This document shows positions 7,034 to 13,936 of a stretch of DNA of 25,684 nt, in pieces. The translations under genes and the position numbers were made by a program. Under the pieces are notes generated by a model that was given only the letters and a program-made list of their open reading frames with translations, was not told the DNA's origin and searched no databases. The stretch lies in contig CAZKDV010000024.1 in NCBI GenBank assembly GCA_964551645.1, forward strand, positions 1 through 25,684, written 5' to 3'. This DNA is from CAZKDV01 sp964551645. GTDB lineage: Bacteria > Bacteroidota > Bacteroidia > Bacteroidales > DTU049. Every line of letters starts with the position of its first letter. The stretch's first letter is position 1.

Positions 7034-9551
7034 AAAAATTACAAAAAATATTCGGTTTTTTACAATAAAACATTGTTTTGCTTTGGCAGTTATACTTCTG
7101 TTTCAATCTTGTTCAGCTGTTTATCAAAAACCATTGCTGACTAAAGCGTATATAGAAAATGAATCCGAAGAAGTTTCGAGTTCTGAGCTATCAAAATTTA
7201 TTAGACAAAAACCAAATAAAAAAATCTTGAAAATTTTTCCGTTTCATTTGAAAGTTTATCAACTTGCCGAAAAACTACCTGACAAACAAAAAAAGAAAAA
7301 AGAAAAAATAGATAAAAAAATTACTTCAAAACAAGCATCTCAAAAAGTTGTTGATTTTGGAAAAATGGAAAAGAAAAAGCAACGCACATTGCGAACTTGG
7401 CTAATGCAAACAATTGGAGAAGCACCTATTTACTTAGACAGCACATTGATAAATACTTCTAAAAATCAAATGGCTTTATATTTAAAAAGTAATGGTTTTT
7501 TTGAATCACAAATTGATTATGAAGTAAAATATTTGAAAAATCAGCAAAAAGCAAAAGTTAAATATATAGTTAAAGCGGGTAAACAACACAATATCAATAA
7601 TGTTGAATGGGATATTCAGGATAAAGCAATTCGACATATCATAAATAAGAATATAAATGAATCTCCCATAAAAAAAGGAATTGCTTACAACGAAGATTTA
7701 TTTGATACCGAAAGAGATAAAATTACAGATATATTGCGAAATAACGGATATTATCACTTTTCAAAATCATATATAGTTTTTGAGGCTTATTCAAGTATAG
7801 GAAATCATCTAATTGATTTGAAAATTATAATTAAACCATATCTGATTGAAACAAATAAAGAAAATAAAATATTTACTGAAGCCCAACATCCAAGAAGTTT
7901 AATTAATGACATCTACTTTTATCCTAATTATAGCTTAAAATATAGCAATATCATAAGCAGTGATACTAGCATGATAGTATATAAAAGAAGAAAGCAGACT
8001 AAGCATAATTCTTGTTATTTTGTTTACAATGAGGCATTTAGAGTAAAACCACAAGTGCTTATTGAAAAGCTATTTGTACACAAAAATGATTTGTTCAAAA
8101 ATAATCAGGCAATAGCTACGCATAATGCTTTGCTTGGGTTAATGAATTATAGAAGCATTAATATGATTTTTAAGGAAAATGAACCCAAATATATCTATTA
8201 CAATAATTTTTTAGTTCCTAATCTTAACAAATGTTTTTATCAGTTTGGCGTTGACAGTATTTATCTTCAAACACTTGACATGCACATTCATCTTTCGCAA
8301 GCCGAACTGCAATCGCTTACAACCGAACTTGAAACAACACATTCGGCAGGAAATTTAGGAGTTTCTGGATATTTGACATATAAAAACAAAAGCATTTTCA
8401 AGGGAGCTGAAATTTTAAGTTTTAGGCTTAAAGGAGCCTTAGAAGTGCAGCATGCAATTAGCGAAAGCAAAGAAACACAAGCAAAAGCTTCATCTCTACA
8501 AAAATTACCGTTTAACACTATAGAAACAGGATTTGAATCACAATTGGCAGTCCCACGGTTTTTGCTCCCTTATGCAAATAAACTTTTTACTCAAAAAAAT
8601 GAGCCTACAACTTCTTTTTCGCTCGGTATATTTTTTCAAGAACGACCTGACTACATCAGATATATAAGTAATGTTTCAATTTCGTATGACTGGAACGAAT
8701 CCAAGCTAAAACGGCATTCAATAAGTCCTTTTTTAAACTTAGTAAACATTACTCCCGACTCAAGTTTTGCAGCACGAATTGAGCAACTTTCAAAACCATT
8801 ACAAACGAGCTATAAAAACCACTTAATAAACGGACTTAAATACACATATACTTTTTCAAATCAATCAGTAGAAAAAAATTATTCGTTTATACGAACTAAT
8901 ATTGAATCGGCAGGTTTTGTGAACAGATTAGGTGCTGTATATTTTGCAGGTGCTAAATCGCAACAAACATATCATATTTTTGGAATTCGTTTTGCACAAT
9001 ACATAAAGGGCGATATGGATTATAGAACTTATTTTCAATTTAGTTCAAAACAATCACTTGTAATCAGACAGTTTTTCGGAATAGGTGTTCCTTATGGCAA
9101 TATAGATGTTTTACCGTTCGACAAGCGATATAGTGCAGGTGGTTCAAACGACATTAGGGCATGGAAATATCGTTCGCTCGGACCGGGTGCTTATTCAGAT
9201 AACTTACTTTTTGATAAAACTGGAGATATTTCATATATCGGAAATATTGAATATAGATTTCCTATTTATAGTTTGTTACATTCTGCAATATTTATTGACT
9301 ATGGCAATGTGTGGACACTTAAAAAATATGAAGACTTTCCCGGTGGGCATTTTTCAATTTCCGATTTCTATAAGCAATTGGCTGTCGGAACAGGCTTGGG
9401 ATTGCGACTAAACTTTGGCTTTTTCATTATTCGTTTTGATATTGGTTTACCATTATACGACCCATCATTGGATGAAAGCAATAGATGGTTAGGACTAAAT
9501 GAAGCACGCAAGCAAAGTAATGTGAATTTTGGAATAGGATACCCATTTTAA
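7026..9551 (+). CDS. tamL: TamL-like Omp85 outer-membrane assembly lipoprotein
   Basis: 841 residues. A signal ends at LLFQSC (Cys29), so the N-terminus is probably lipidated. This is the feature that separates the Bacteroidota TamL branch from TamA and BamA. A Lys-rich linker follows, then POTRA-like segments at roughly 165-400, and a C-terminal beta-barrel (about 450-841) of alternating strands ending in an aromatic (GYPF). The Omp85 loop-6 region is visible as GGSNDIRAWKYRSLGPG, where IRAW replaces the classical VRGY/F. TamL proteins are thought to act with an inner-membrane TamB to insert or translocate outer-membrane proteins, but no tamB lies in the window. The ATG overlaps the permease stop. 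Confidence 0.82.
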   Translation: MNRKITKNIRFFTIKHCFALAVILLFQSCSAVYQKPLLTKAYIENESEEVSSSELSKFIRQKPNKKILKIFPFHLKVYQLAEKLPDKQKKKKEKIDKKITSKQASQKVVDFGKMEKKKQRTLRTWLMQTIGEAPIYLDSTLINTSKNQMALYLKSNGFFESQIDYEVKYLKNQQKAKVKYIVKAGKQHNINNVEWDIQDKAIRHIINKNINESPIKKGIAYNEDLFDTERDKITDILRNNGYYHFSKSYIVFEAYSSIGNHLIDLKIIIKPYLIETNKENKIFTEAQHPRSLINDIYFYPNYSLKYSNIISSDTSMIVYKRRKQTKHNSCYFVYNEAFRVKPQVLIEKLFVHKNDLFKNNQAIATHNALLGLMNYRSINMIFKENEPKYIYYNNFLVPNLNKCFYQFGVDSIYLQTLDMHIHLSQAELQSLTTELETTHSAGNLGVSGYLTYKNKSIFKGAEILSFRLKGALEVQHAISESKETQAKASSLQKLPFNTIETGFESQLAVPRFLLPYANKLFTQKNEPTTSFSLGIFFQERPDYIRYISNVSISYDWNESKLKRHSISPFLNLVNITPDSSFAARIEQLSKPLQTSYKNHLINGLKYTYTFSNQSVEKNYSFIRTNIESAGFVNRLGAVYFAGAKSQQTYHIFGIRFAQYIKGDMDYRTYFQFSSKQSLVIRQFFGIGVPYGNIDVLPFDKRYSAGGSNDIRAWKYRSLGPGAYSDNLLFDKTGDISYIGNIEYRFPIYSLLHSAIFIDYGNVWTLKKYEDFPGGHFSISDFYKQLAVGTGLGLRLNFGFFIIRFDIGLPLYDPSLDESNRWLGLNEARKQSNVNFGIGYPF

Positions 9552-9571
9552 CAGTTTTGCCTGAGTTTTAA

Positions 9572-9600
9572 TAAACGGCAAATTACTCAATAGAAAAAAA
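9572..9600 (+). repeat. Diverged copy of the 23-bp repeat family, forward orientation
   Basis: TAAACGGCAAATTACTCAAT followed by AGAAAAAAA aligns with the copy at 11731-11758 with three substitutions and one indel, including an identical AATAGAAAAAAA tail. It lies just after the TamL-like stop and marks the left side of the accessory patch. Confidence 0.5.
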
Positions 9601-9708
9601 TAAGGTATGAAATTCGAACTATTTTTTACAAATAAAGATATTACGCCATGGAGGAAATGGTTTTTTTAAAGTAAATACTGAATAAAATATGCGTTTGAGA
9701 TATATTAA

Positions 9709-9828
9709 TTCCTGTTAGAGACTTTTTTAACTCAACTGATGTTCGCCATTTTGCACCATAACAAAGCCGTTAAACTGTTCAAAGATAATGCAATAACCGA
9801 TATTTTCAAACAGATAAACAGAAATTAA
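9709..9828 (+). pseudogene. C-terminal remnant of an unidentified gene before the Crp-type regulator
   Basis: A frame closed upstream by a TAA at 9706-9708 encodes about 39 codons of protein-like composition (FLTQLMFAILHHNKAVKLF... DIFKQINRN) and ends at a TAA that overlaps the regulator's start as TAATG (9826-9830). That kind of stop-start coupling suggests the regulator was once downstream of a longer gene whose 5' part is gone. An internal ATG at 9739 would give only 29 residues. I do not recognise the family; it could also be a small real ORF. Confidence 0.35.
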
Positions 9829-10436
9829 TGAATAAAAATAATATTATAGAAACACAAATTGAACCTTTATTAGATTATTTTAAGCAAATAATACCGCTAA
9901 ACAAGGAAGAAAAAAAGTTTGTTATTGATAGTTTTCAGCCTCGACTTTATCGCAAACGACAATATATTTTACAAGAAGGCGACATTTGCGAATATTTTAA
10001 TTTTGTAGTGCGTGGTTGTCTCCGAATGTATGCTATTGATGACAAAGGAAATACACACATTATTCAGTTTGCTTACGAAAATTGGTGGATTTGCGATATG
10101 GATAGTTTCTATAAAAAAGAGGCTTCTTTATTAAATATTGATGCACTGGAGGACACTATGGTTTTGCAAATCAATTTTGAGGATCTAACAGAGTTGTACG
10201 ACAAAGTTCCGAAATTTAATCGTATATTTAGAGTGCTTAATGAAAATAGCAATATTAATTTGCAAAACCGTTTATTGCAAAATATTAGTATATCGGCAGA
10301 AAAGCGTTATTTGTCTTTTCTGAAAAGCTATCCGCAATTAGCCAACAGAGTACCACAGACACAAATTGCAGCGTATTTAGGCATTACACCTGAATTTGTT
10401 AGTAGGATTAGAAGCGGTTTGACAAAGAAATCTTAA
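9828..10436 (+). CDS. Crp/Fnr family transcriptional regulator
   Basis: 202 residues with the two-domain plan of the family: a cyclic-nucleotide-binding-like beta-roll at about 25-125 (YILQEGDICEYFNFVVRGCLRMY) and a C-terminal winged helix (about 150-200) with a recognition segment TQIAAYLGITPEFVSRIRSG. The phosphate-binding Arg/Glu signature of true cAMP receptors is not evident and there is no Fnr-type cysteine cluster, so the ligand is unknown. This is usual for the large Bacteroidota subgroup of this family. It sits 108 bp upstream of the reductase gene, whose promoter contains a symmetric site of the right size for such a dimer. Confidence 0.85.
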   Translation: MNKNNIIETQIEPLLDYFKQIIPLNKEEKKFVIDSFQPRLYRKRQYILQEGDICEYFNFVVRGCLRMYAIDDKGNTHIIQFAYENWWICDMDSFYKKEASLLNIDALEDTMVLQINFEDLTELYDKVPKFNRIFRVLNENSNINLQNRLLQNISISAEKRYLSFLKSYPQLANRVPQTQIAAYLGITPEFVSRIRSGLTKKS

Positions 10437-10468
10437 ACTATATCAATACTATTTCTTGACTTATATCA

Positions 10469-10500
10469 TTGTAGCAAACATTTGCTATAATGTACTTTTG
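10469..10500 (+). promoter_or_regulatory. Reductase promoter with palindromic operator
   Basis: TTG (10469-10471) and TACTTTTG (10493-10500) form a Bacteroidota-type −33/−7 pair with a 21-nt spacer. The spacer contains the perfect palindrome TAGCAAA-CA-TTTGCTA (10472-10487). Dyads of 7+2+7 are in the size range of Crp/Fnr-type sites. Placed between the two promoter elements, a bound dimer would be expected to repress. Confidence 0.65.
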
Positions 10501-10544
10501 TCATGTCAAATTATTTATTCATTAATTTAAAAAAAGAAATAGTT

Positions 10545-11195
10545 ATGAACACAACAAAAAGAGTAGCCATAATCGGCTTAGGAAACATTGGTAAAGTAGT
10601 TGCCAAAAATTTGGTAAAAGGTAATCGTCCTGTCATCCTTGTCAGCAGAAAATTAGAAGATGCACAAGCATTAGCGAAAGATTTAGGAAGTCTTGCCACC
10701 GCAACAGAAACAGTAGATGCTATCAAACAAGCAGATATTATAGTTTTATCGGTTTGGTTTAATACAATAGGGGAGTTTATGATAAAATATGCCAACGAAT
10801 TTAAGGGTAAAATCATTATTGACCCATCTAACCCAATTGCGCCTGATGAAAATGGTGGATTCAAAAAAATTATTGGAGAAAAAGAAAGTGCCGGACAAAT
10901 AAATGCTTCTTTACTGCCAAGTGGTGCAATAATGGCAAAAGCATTAGGAACTTTGGGTGCTGCTTCTTTAGAAAGTGCAGCATTTCAAACACCTGAAAAA
11001 GCAACACTATTTTATGCTACAGACGATACCAATATTAATTCAGATGTTGAACAACTCATTAAAGATAGTGGTTTTGAACCTATGAGAGTTGGCGGCATTG
11101 ACCAATCTATACGAATTGAAGTATTTGGTGACCTACATGAGTTTGGTGCTTTAGGAAAAACTGTAAGCATTTTAGAAGCCAAAGCCAAAATCTGA
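10545..11195 (+). CDS. NADPH-dependent F420 reductase family / NAD(P)-binding oxidoreductase
   Basis: 216 residues from the ATG at 10545. The N-terminal Rossmann fold carries the dinucleotide loop IIGLGNIG at about 9-16, then VSRK at the end of beta-2 (a pattern that suits NADPH) and ADIIVLSVWF. The overall match is the F420-oxidoreductase/ProC-like NAD(P)-binding family. In Bacteroidota, which lack F420, members are uncharacterised reductases. An in-frame ATG at 10503 exists but lies only 3 bp after the −7 element, near the expected transcription start, so 10545 is the better start; it is preceded by an A/G-rich tract. Followed by a strong terminator. Probably controlled by the neighbouring Crp-type protein. 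Confidence 0.82.
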   Translation: MNTTKRVAIIGLGNIGKVVAKNLVKGNRPVILVSRKLEDAQALAKDLGSLATATETVDAIKQADIIVLSVWFNTIGEFMIKYANEFKGKIIIDPSNPIAPDENGGFKKIIGEKESAGQINASLLPSGAIMAKALGTLGAASLESAAFQTPEKATLFYATDDTNINSDVEQLIKDSGFEPMRVGGIDQSIRIEVFGDLHEFGALGKTVSILEAKAKI

Positions 11196-11214
11196 TTAAT
11201 TGTTTAATTGAAAT

Positions 11215-11254
11215 TTGTTGCACTAGCGAAAAGCTATTGCAACAAGTTTTTTTT
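11215..11254 (+). terminator. Rho-independent terminator after the reductase
   Basis: TTGTTGCA-c-TAGC pairs with GCTA-t-TGCAACAA around a GAAAA loop (one internal C/T mismatch) and is followed by G and eight T. It separates the reductase from the PPC-domain gene. Confidence 0.88.
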
Positions 11255-11265
11255 AGTCAAGCTTT

Positions 11266-11704
11266 ATGGAATGCAGAAAAGTAAAAAACAATTTCTATAT
11301 CCGTTTTGACAAGAACGAAAGTTTGCTCGAAGGCATCAAGCATATTTGCAAACAAGAAAATATTCAGGCAGGATATTTTCACGGAATCGGTGCTTGCGAT
11401 TATGCAGTTCTAGGAACTTATATTCCAAAAAAAAATGATTTTATAGAACATCGTATTTCAGGTATGTTAGAAATAGTTTCTTTTAATGGGAAATGTTACT
11501 ACCGACCATAATAAAGAGCCTTTTTTACACAGTCATGCCATTTTTTCGTATTTAGATGAAAATGGAAATATAGTACTGACAGGTGGACATCTTTTAGATG
11601 CACACATCAGTTATACAGGAGAAATTATTTTAATAGAATCCGAAGAAAAAATTGGACGAATGTTTGACTCTAAAACGGGAATTGAAATTTGGGAATTATC
11701 GTAA
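11266..11704 (+). pseudogene. PPC/DUF296-domain protein split by a +1 frameshift
   Basis: Two overlapping frames together give one complete PPC (plants and prokaryotes conserved, DUF296) domain of about 145 residues. The first (from 11266) covers MECRKVKNNFYIRF... ISGMLEIVSFNG. The second continues directly with NVTTDHNKEPFLHSHAIFS... GGHLLDAHISYTGEIILIE to the stop at 11702-11704. Removing one G from the GGG at 11488-11490 joins them seamlessly (AAT GGA AAT GTT). The metal-binding His cluster HSHAIFS lies after the break, so neither half alone is functional. PPC proteins form trimers; in plants they occur with AT-hooks, and bacterial ones have no settled role. Either a genuine pseudogene in this mobile patch or a base-call error in a G run. 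Confidence 0.8.
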
Positions 11705-11728
11705 AAAAGAATACAAATAGGACGCAAT

Positions 11729-11751
11729 TTTAAACCCAGATTACGCAATAG
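11729..11751 (+). repeat. 23-bp inverted repeat, left copy
   Basis: Perfect inverse partner of 11883-11905. The A-rich run that follows (GAAAAAAA) matches the flank of the diverged copy at 9572. Confidence 0.85.
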
Positions 11752-11882
11752 AAAAAAACACTATTTTTGCATTAAAAATCCTAATGCGTAGTATTAGAAA
11801 AATATCAACTTTACTTACTGTATATCAATAACTTACAACTGTATTTTTCTGTCTCGCAATATAGGTTTAACTCAAAAAATTC

Positions 11883-11905
11883 CTATTGCGTAATCTGGGT
11901 TTAAA
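11883..11905 (-). repeat. 23-bp inverted repeat, right copy
   Basis: Exact reverse complement of 11729-11751. It shares its AAAAATTC flank (11875-11882) with the copy at 12546. Confidence 0.85.
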
Positions 11906-11988
11906 GCTGATGCAATAAAAATTTGTATTTTATTGCAATCAAGATAAGCTTTTATTTGATACCTTTGTTCCTTAGTTAAGTGCTTCAT
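11905..11988 (-). pseudogene. IS30-family transposase, N-terminal 28 codons only
   Basis: Reading left from the ATG at 11986-11988, the frame encodes MKHLTKEQRYQIKAYLDCNK then IQIFIASA, the standard opening of Bacteroidota IS30 transposases, whose N-terminal helix-turn-helix begins with LTxEQRYxI. The similarity stops where the 23-bp inverted repeat begins (TTTAAAC), and the frame then meets a stop within 15 codons. No other part of the transposase, in particular the DDE domain, is found nearby. The segment also contains a 10-bp inverted repeat (TGCAATAAAA, 11911-11920 with 11928-11937). It is a scar of an insertion followed by deletion. Confidence 0.7.
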
Positions 11989-12054
11989 ATTTATTTACTT
12001 TTAGCGAGTGTAAATATAAGTTTTAATTAGGAGTTTGAAAGAGAAGGGGAAACC

Positions 12055-12103
12055 TTTCTCTCTCTGCTCCGTTTCGCTACGCTTCACTTCACAGAGAGAG
12101 AAA
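12055..12103. repeat. Long hairpin, REP-like
   Basis: A perfect 12-bp stem, TTTCTCTCTCTG (12055-12066) with CAGAGAGAGAAA (12092-12103), encloses a 25-nt loop of comparatively GC-rich sequence (CTCCGTTTCGCTACGCTTC). It resembles short interspersed hairpins scattered in Bacteroidota genomes. The A-run on its right side could let it terminate minus-strand transcripts only weakly. Confidence 0.6.
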
Positions 12104-12171
12104 AATAACGAAAAACTTAAATATTAAACTCGGAAAAGTTGCATTTACTAATTGAACCTAGCATTTTTATT

Positions 12172-12474
12172 ATGACAACCATTAATTTTAGTATATTTGA
12201 AGTTTTGATGCTGGTGTGCTTTGCTTGCAGTTGGCCTATTTCTATTTTGAAAGCATTACGAACCAAAATCGTTATTGGTAAAAGTCCTATTTTTATGTCC
12301 TTACTCATTGTAGGATATCTGATGGGTGTTATTCATAAGGTATTATATCATTTCGATATAGTTACCTTTTTGTATGTCTTTAATATGCTGTTGGTTTCTT
12401 TTGATTTGTGTTTGTACTTCTATTACATAAAAGACAACCGAAACAACATGAAATATCCATCAGCAAAAGAGTAG
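12172..12474 (+). CDS. Small PQ-loop/SemiSWEET-like membrane protein
   Basis: 100 residues from the ATG at 12172. An upstream TTG at 12139 adds 11 residues of no apparent value. Three hydrophobic helices are visible: about 6-24 (FEVLMLVCFACSWPISIL), 41-59 (FMSLLIVGYLMGVIHKVLY) and 64-85 (VTFLYVFNMLLVSFDLCLYFY). The first has a proline after a Ser-Trp, like the PQ-like turn of half-SWEET transporters, and a loop KTKIVxGKS-like (ALRTKIVIGKSPIF) links helices 1 and 2. Three-helix proteins of this kind dimerise; SemiSWEETs move sugars, but many relatives are uncharacterised. It is isolated among repeat copies, so it may be cargo of the mobile patch. Confidence 0.55.
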   Translation: MTTINFSIFEVLMLVCFACSWPISILKALRTKIVIGKSPIFMSLLIVGYLMGVIHKVLYHFDIVTFLYVFNMLLVSFDLCLYFYYIKDNRNNMKYPSAKE

Positions 12475-12545
12475 ATTTCTTCGGAAGATCATTAATTATT
12501 TAGATTGGAATAATTCCCAGATAAGTTGCATAAACTTAAAAATTC

Positions 12546-12568
12546 TTATTGCGTAATCTGGGGTTAAA
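12546..12568 (-). repeat. Third 23-bp repeat copy
   Basis: TTATTGCGTAATCTGGGG followed by TTAAA differs from the copy at 11883-11905 at two of 23 positions, in the same orientation, and shares the AAAAATTC flank (12538-12545). With 11729-11751 it also forms an inverted pair 840 bp long that would enclose the IS30 scar and the PQ-loop gene. Confidence 0.75.
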
Positions 12569-12586
12569 TTAGAGACCAGAATTACA

Positions 12587-12641
12587 ATAAATAATTCAAT
12601 CTACCAAATATTTAGGACTAAATATTATTTCATTTTGATAT
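12587..12641 (+). repeat. ~55-bp repeat with a 20-bp palindromic core, copy A
   Basis: TTCAATCTACC leads into the palindrome AATATTTAGGACTAAATATT (12607-12626; arms of 9 around GA) and then ATTTCATTTTG. Almost the same sequence occurs in the opposite orientation at 25630-25684 with centre GT. It lies 42 bp beyond the flippase stop codon. Confidence 0.8.
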
Positions 12642-12683
12642 TATTTTTACACTCGGCGTTTGTTGCGAAGTATTAGAGTTGCT

Positions 12684-13934
12684 TCATTTTAGCAAACTTA
12701 TGAAGTGTTTTGCGTTAATTTTTGGTTTAAATATTTCGTGTATCTTTCGCTTGCTTATTGATAAGAATATTAAAATTGAAGCAATAAACATACTTGTATA
12801 ACTAATGATTGCTGAAACTGCCGCTCCTTGCAATTGCAGATAAGGTATTAATATCAAGCATCCGATAATTGTGAAAACAAGTCCGATTAATGTTGTTATA
12901 GTATTGTAATATACTTTGTTTGTGCCTGAAAAATAATGACTAATTATAATAACTCCTGAAAATATGATGATAGCCGGTATTAAAGTTGTAATAACAGATT
13001 TCATGCCTATATAGCTATTTCCGAACACAAATAAGAAAAGATTTTCAGGTATTACAAATAGTGGCAATGAAAGGATTAAAATGGCAATCATTGAAAACTG
13101 CATTAGCGAAATAGTGAGTTTAGAGTTATGAGTAGAGTTTTTGCTATTCGAAATTCGAGAAAACTGCACAAGTGCAATACTTCGTGGAAGAATCCAGAAA
13201 CTTTCGGCAATTTGTATGCAAAGAGTGAAAACGCCTAACATTTGTCGCCCTAAAAAAAAATCTATCAAATAATATGAAAATCTGTAATTTATAAGCTGTA
13301 AAAAAGCACTTATTTGCACCCAAAATCCGTAATTGATTATTTCTTTTGCTACATCAATAATTCCATTTGCCGAAATTGGAAATATTTCTTTTCTGCAAAA
13401 CCACATTCCGACAAACATTCCAATAATGTACGAAATAAGAAGAGAAATTAAATAGCAATTTATATTTTGATATTTAAGAATTAAAAAAACTGTTGATAAA
13501 ATTATGGCATGCACTATAATTTGTATCAAACTCAAGATATTATGTTGTATAATTCGTTCTTTGCCCAATATTATATACAAGAAACTGTGCATAATGTTGC
13601 TTACAATGCTAATTGCAATGACTAAATAGGTGTATTCGGGAGGATAAAGTAGAAATAGAGCCATAATGCCTGCAACAACTATTGACACAATAAAAGACCA
13701 AAGTGTTGTAAGAGCAAAAAGGGTGGAAGTTGCTAAACGATTGGAATAATATACCAATGAAGTGCCACCCAAAAGCGATGAAAATAGGTGTGTCATGCTA
13801 ATAGCAATAAGTATCAGCCCAATCGTTCCATAATTTTCAGCACCCAATGTTCGCGAAGTAATAAATATTACAATAAAAGTTAATATTGCAATAAGCGACT
13901 TTGATACAAAGGTTGTAAAAATATTTTTGAACAT
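12684..13934 (-). CDS. Polysaccharide/oligosaccharide flippase (Wzx/MATE-like)
   Basis: 416 residues with about twelve hydrophobic helices and short basic loops, matching the polysaccharide biosynthesis branch of the MOP exporter superfamily, which flips lipid-linked glycans across the inner membrane. The N-terminus FVSKSLIAILTFIVIFITSRTLGAENYG is characteristic: the TM1 sequence is followed by the [SR]RxLGxxxYG motif. It is last in the minus-strand operon and starts 2 bp after the formyltransferase fusion gene, so the two are almost certainly co-translated. The presence of a flippase argues that the upstream enzymes build a lipid-linked or membrane-linked sugar. Exact substrate unknown. Confidence 0.85.
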   Translation of the reverse strand: MFKNIFTTFVSKSLIAILTFIVIFITSRTLGAENYGTIGLILIAISMTHLFSSLLGGTSLVYYSNRLATSTLFALTTLWSFIVSIVVAGIMALFLLYPPEYTYLVIAISIVSNIMHSFLYIILGKERIIQHNILSLIQIIVHAIILSTVFLILKYQNINCYLISLLISYIIGMFVGMWFCRKEIFPISANGIIDVAKEIINYGFWVQISAFLQLINYRFSYYLIDFFLGRQMLGVFTLCIQIAESFWILPRSIALVQFSRISNSKNSTHNSKLTISLMQFSMIAILILSLPLFVIPENLFLFVFGNSYIGMKSVITTLIPAIIIFSGVIIISHYFSGTNKVYYNTITTLIGLVFTIIGCLILIPYLQLQGAAVSAIISYTSMFIASILIFLSISKRKIHEIFKPKINAKHFISLLK

Positions 13935-13936
13935 GC

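Larger units (their letters stand above)
11729..11905. mobile_element. 177-bp MITE-like element with perfect 23-bp inverted repeats
   Basis: The 23 bases at 11729-11751, starting TTTAAACCCAGATTACGC, recur exactly as the reverse complement at 11883-11905. The 131-bp interior encodes nothing and contains a poorer inverted copy near 11776-11796 (AATCCTAATGCG). The right end lies exactly at the point where an IS30-type transposase reading frame is cut. No clear target duplication is visible outside the repeats. The outer TTTAAA may itself include a TTAA-type target. It could alternatively be the two ends of a larger element whose inside has been deleted. Confidence 0.6.

Noticed and set aside
9556..9582. 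TTTGCC/GGCAAA hairpin after the TamL-like gene as a terminator
   Set aside because: Only a 6-bp stem with a 15-nt loop and no T-tract.
10503..10544. 14-residue N-terminal extension of the reductase
   Set aside because: Its ATG is 3 bp from the −7 promoter element, about where transcription should start; the family begins at the next ATG (10545).
11911..11937. 10-bp inverted repeat TGCAATAAAA as a regulatory site
   Set aside because: It lies inside the coding scar of the IS30 transposase, so it may be coincidental in AT-rich coding sequence.
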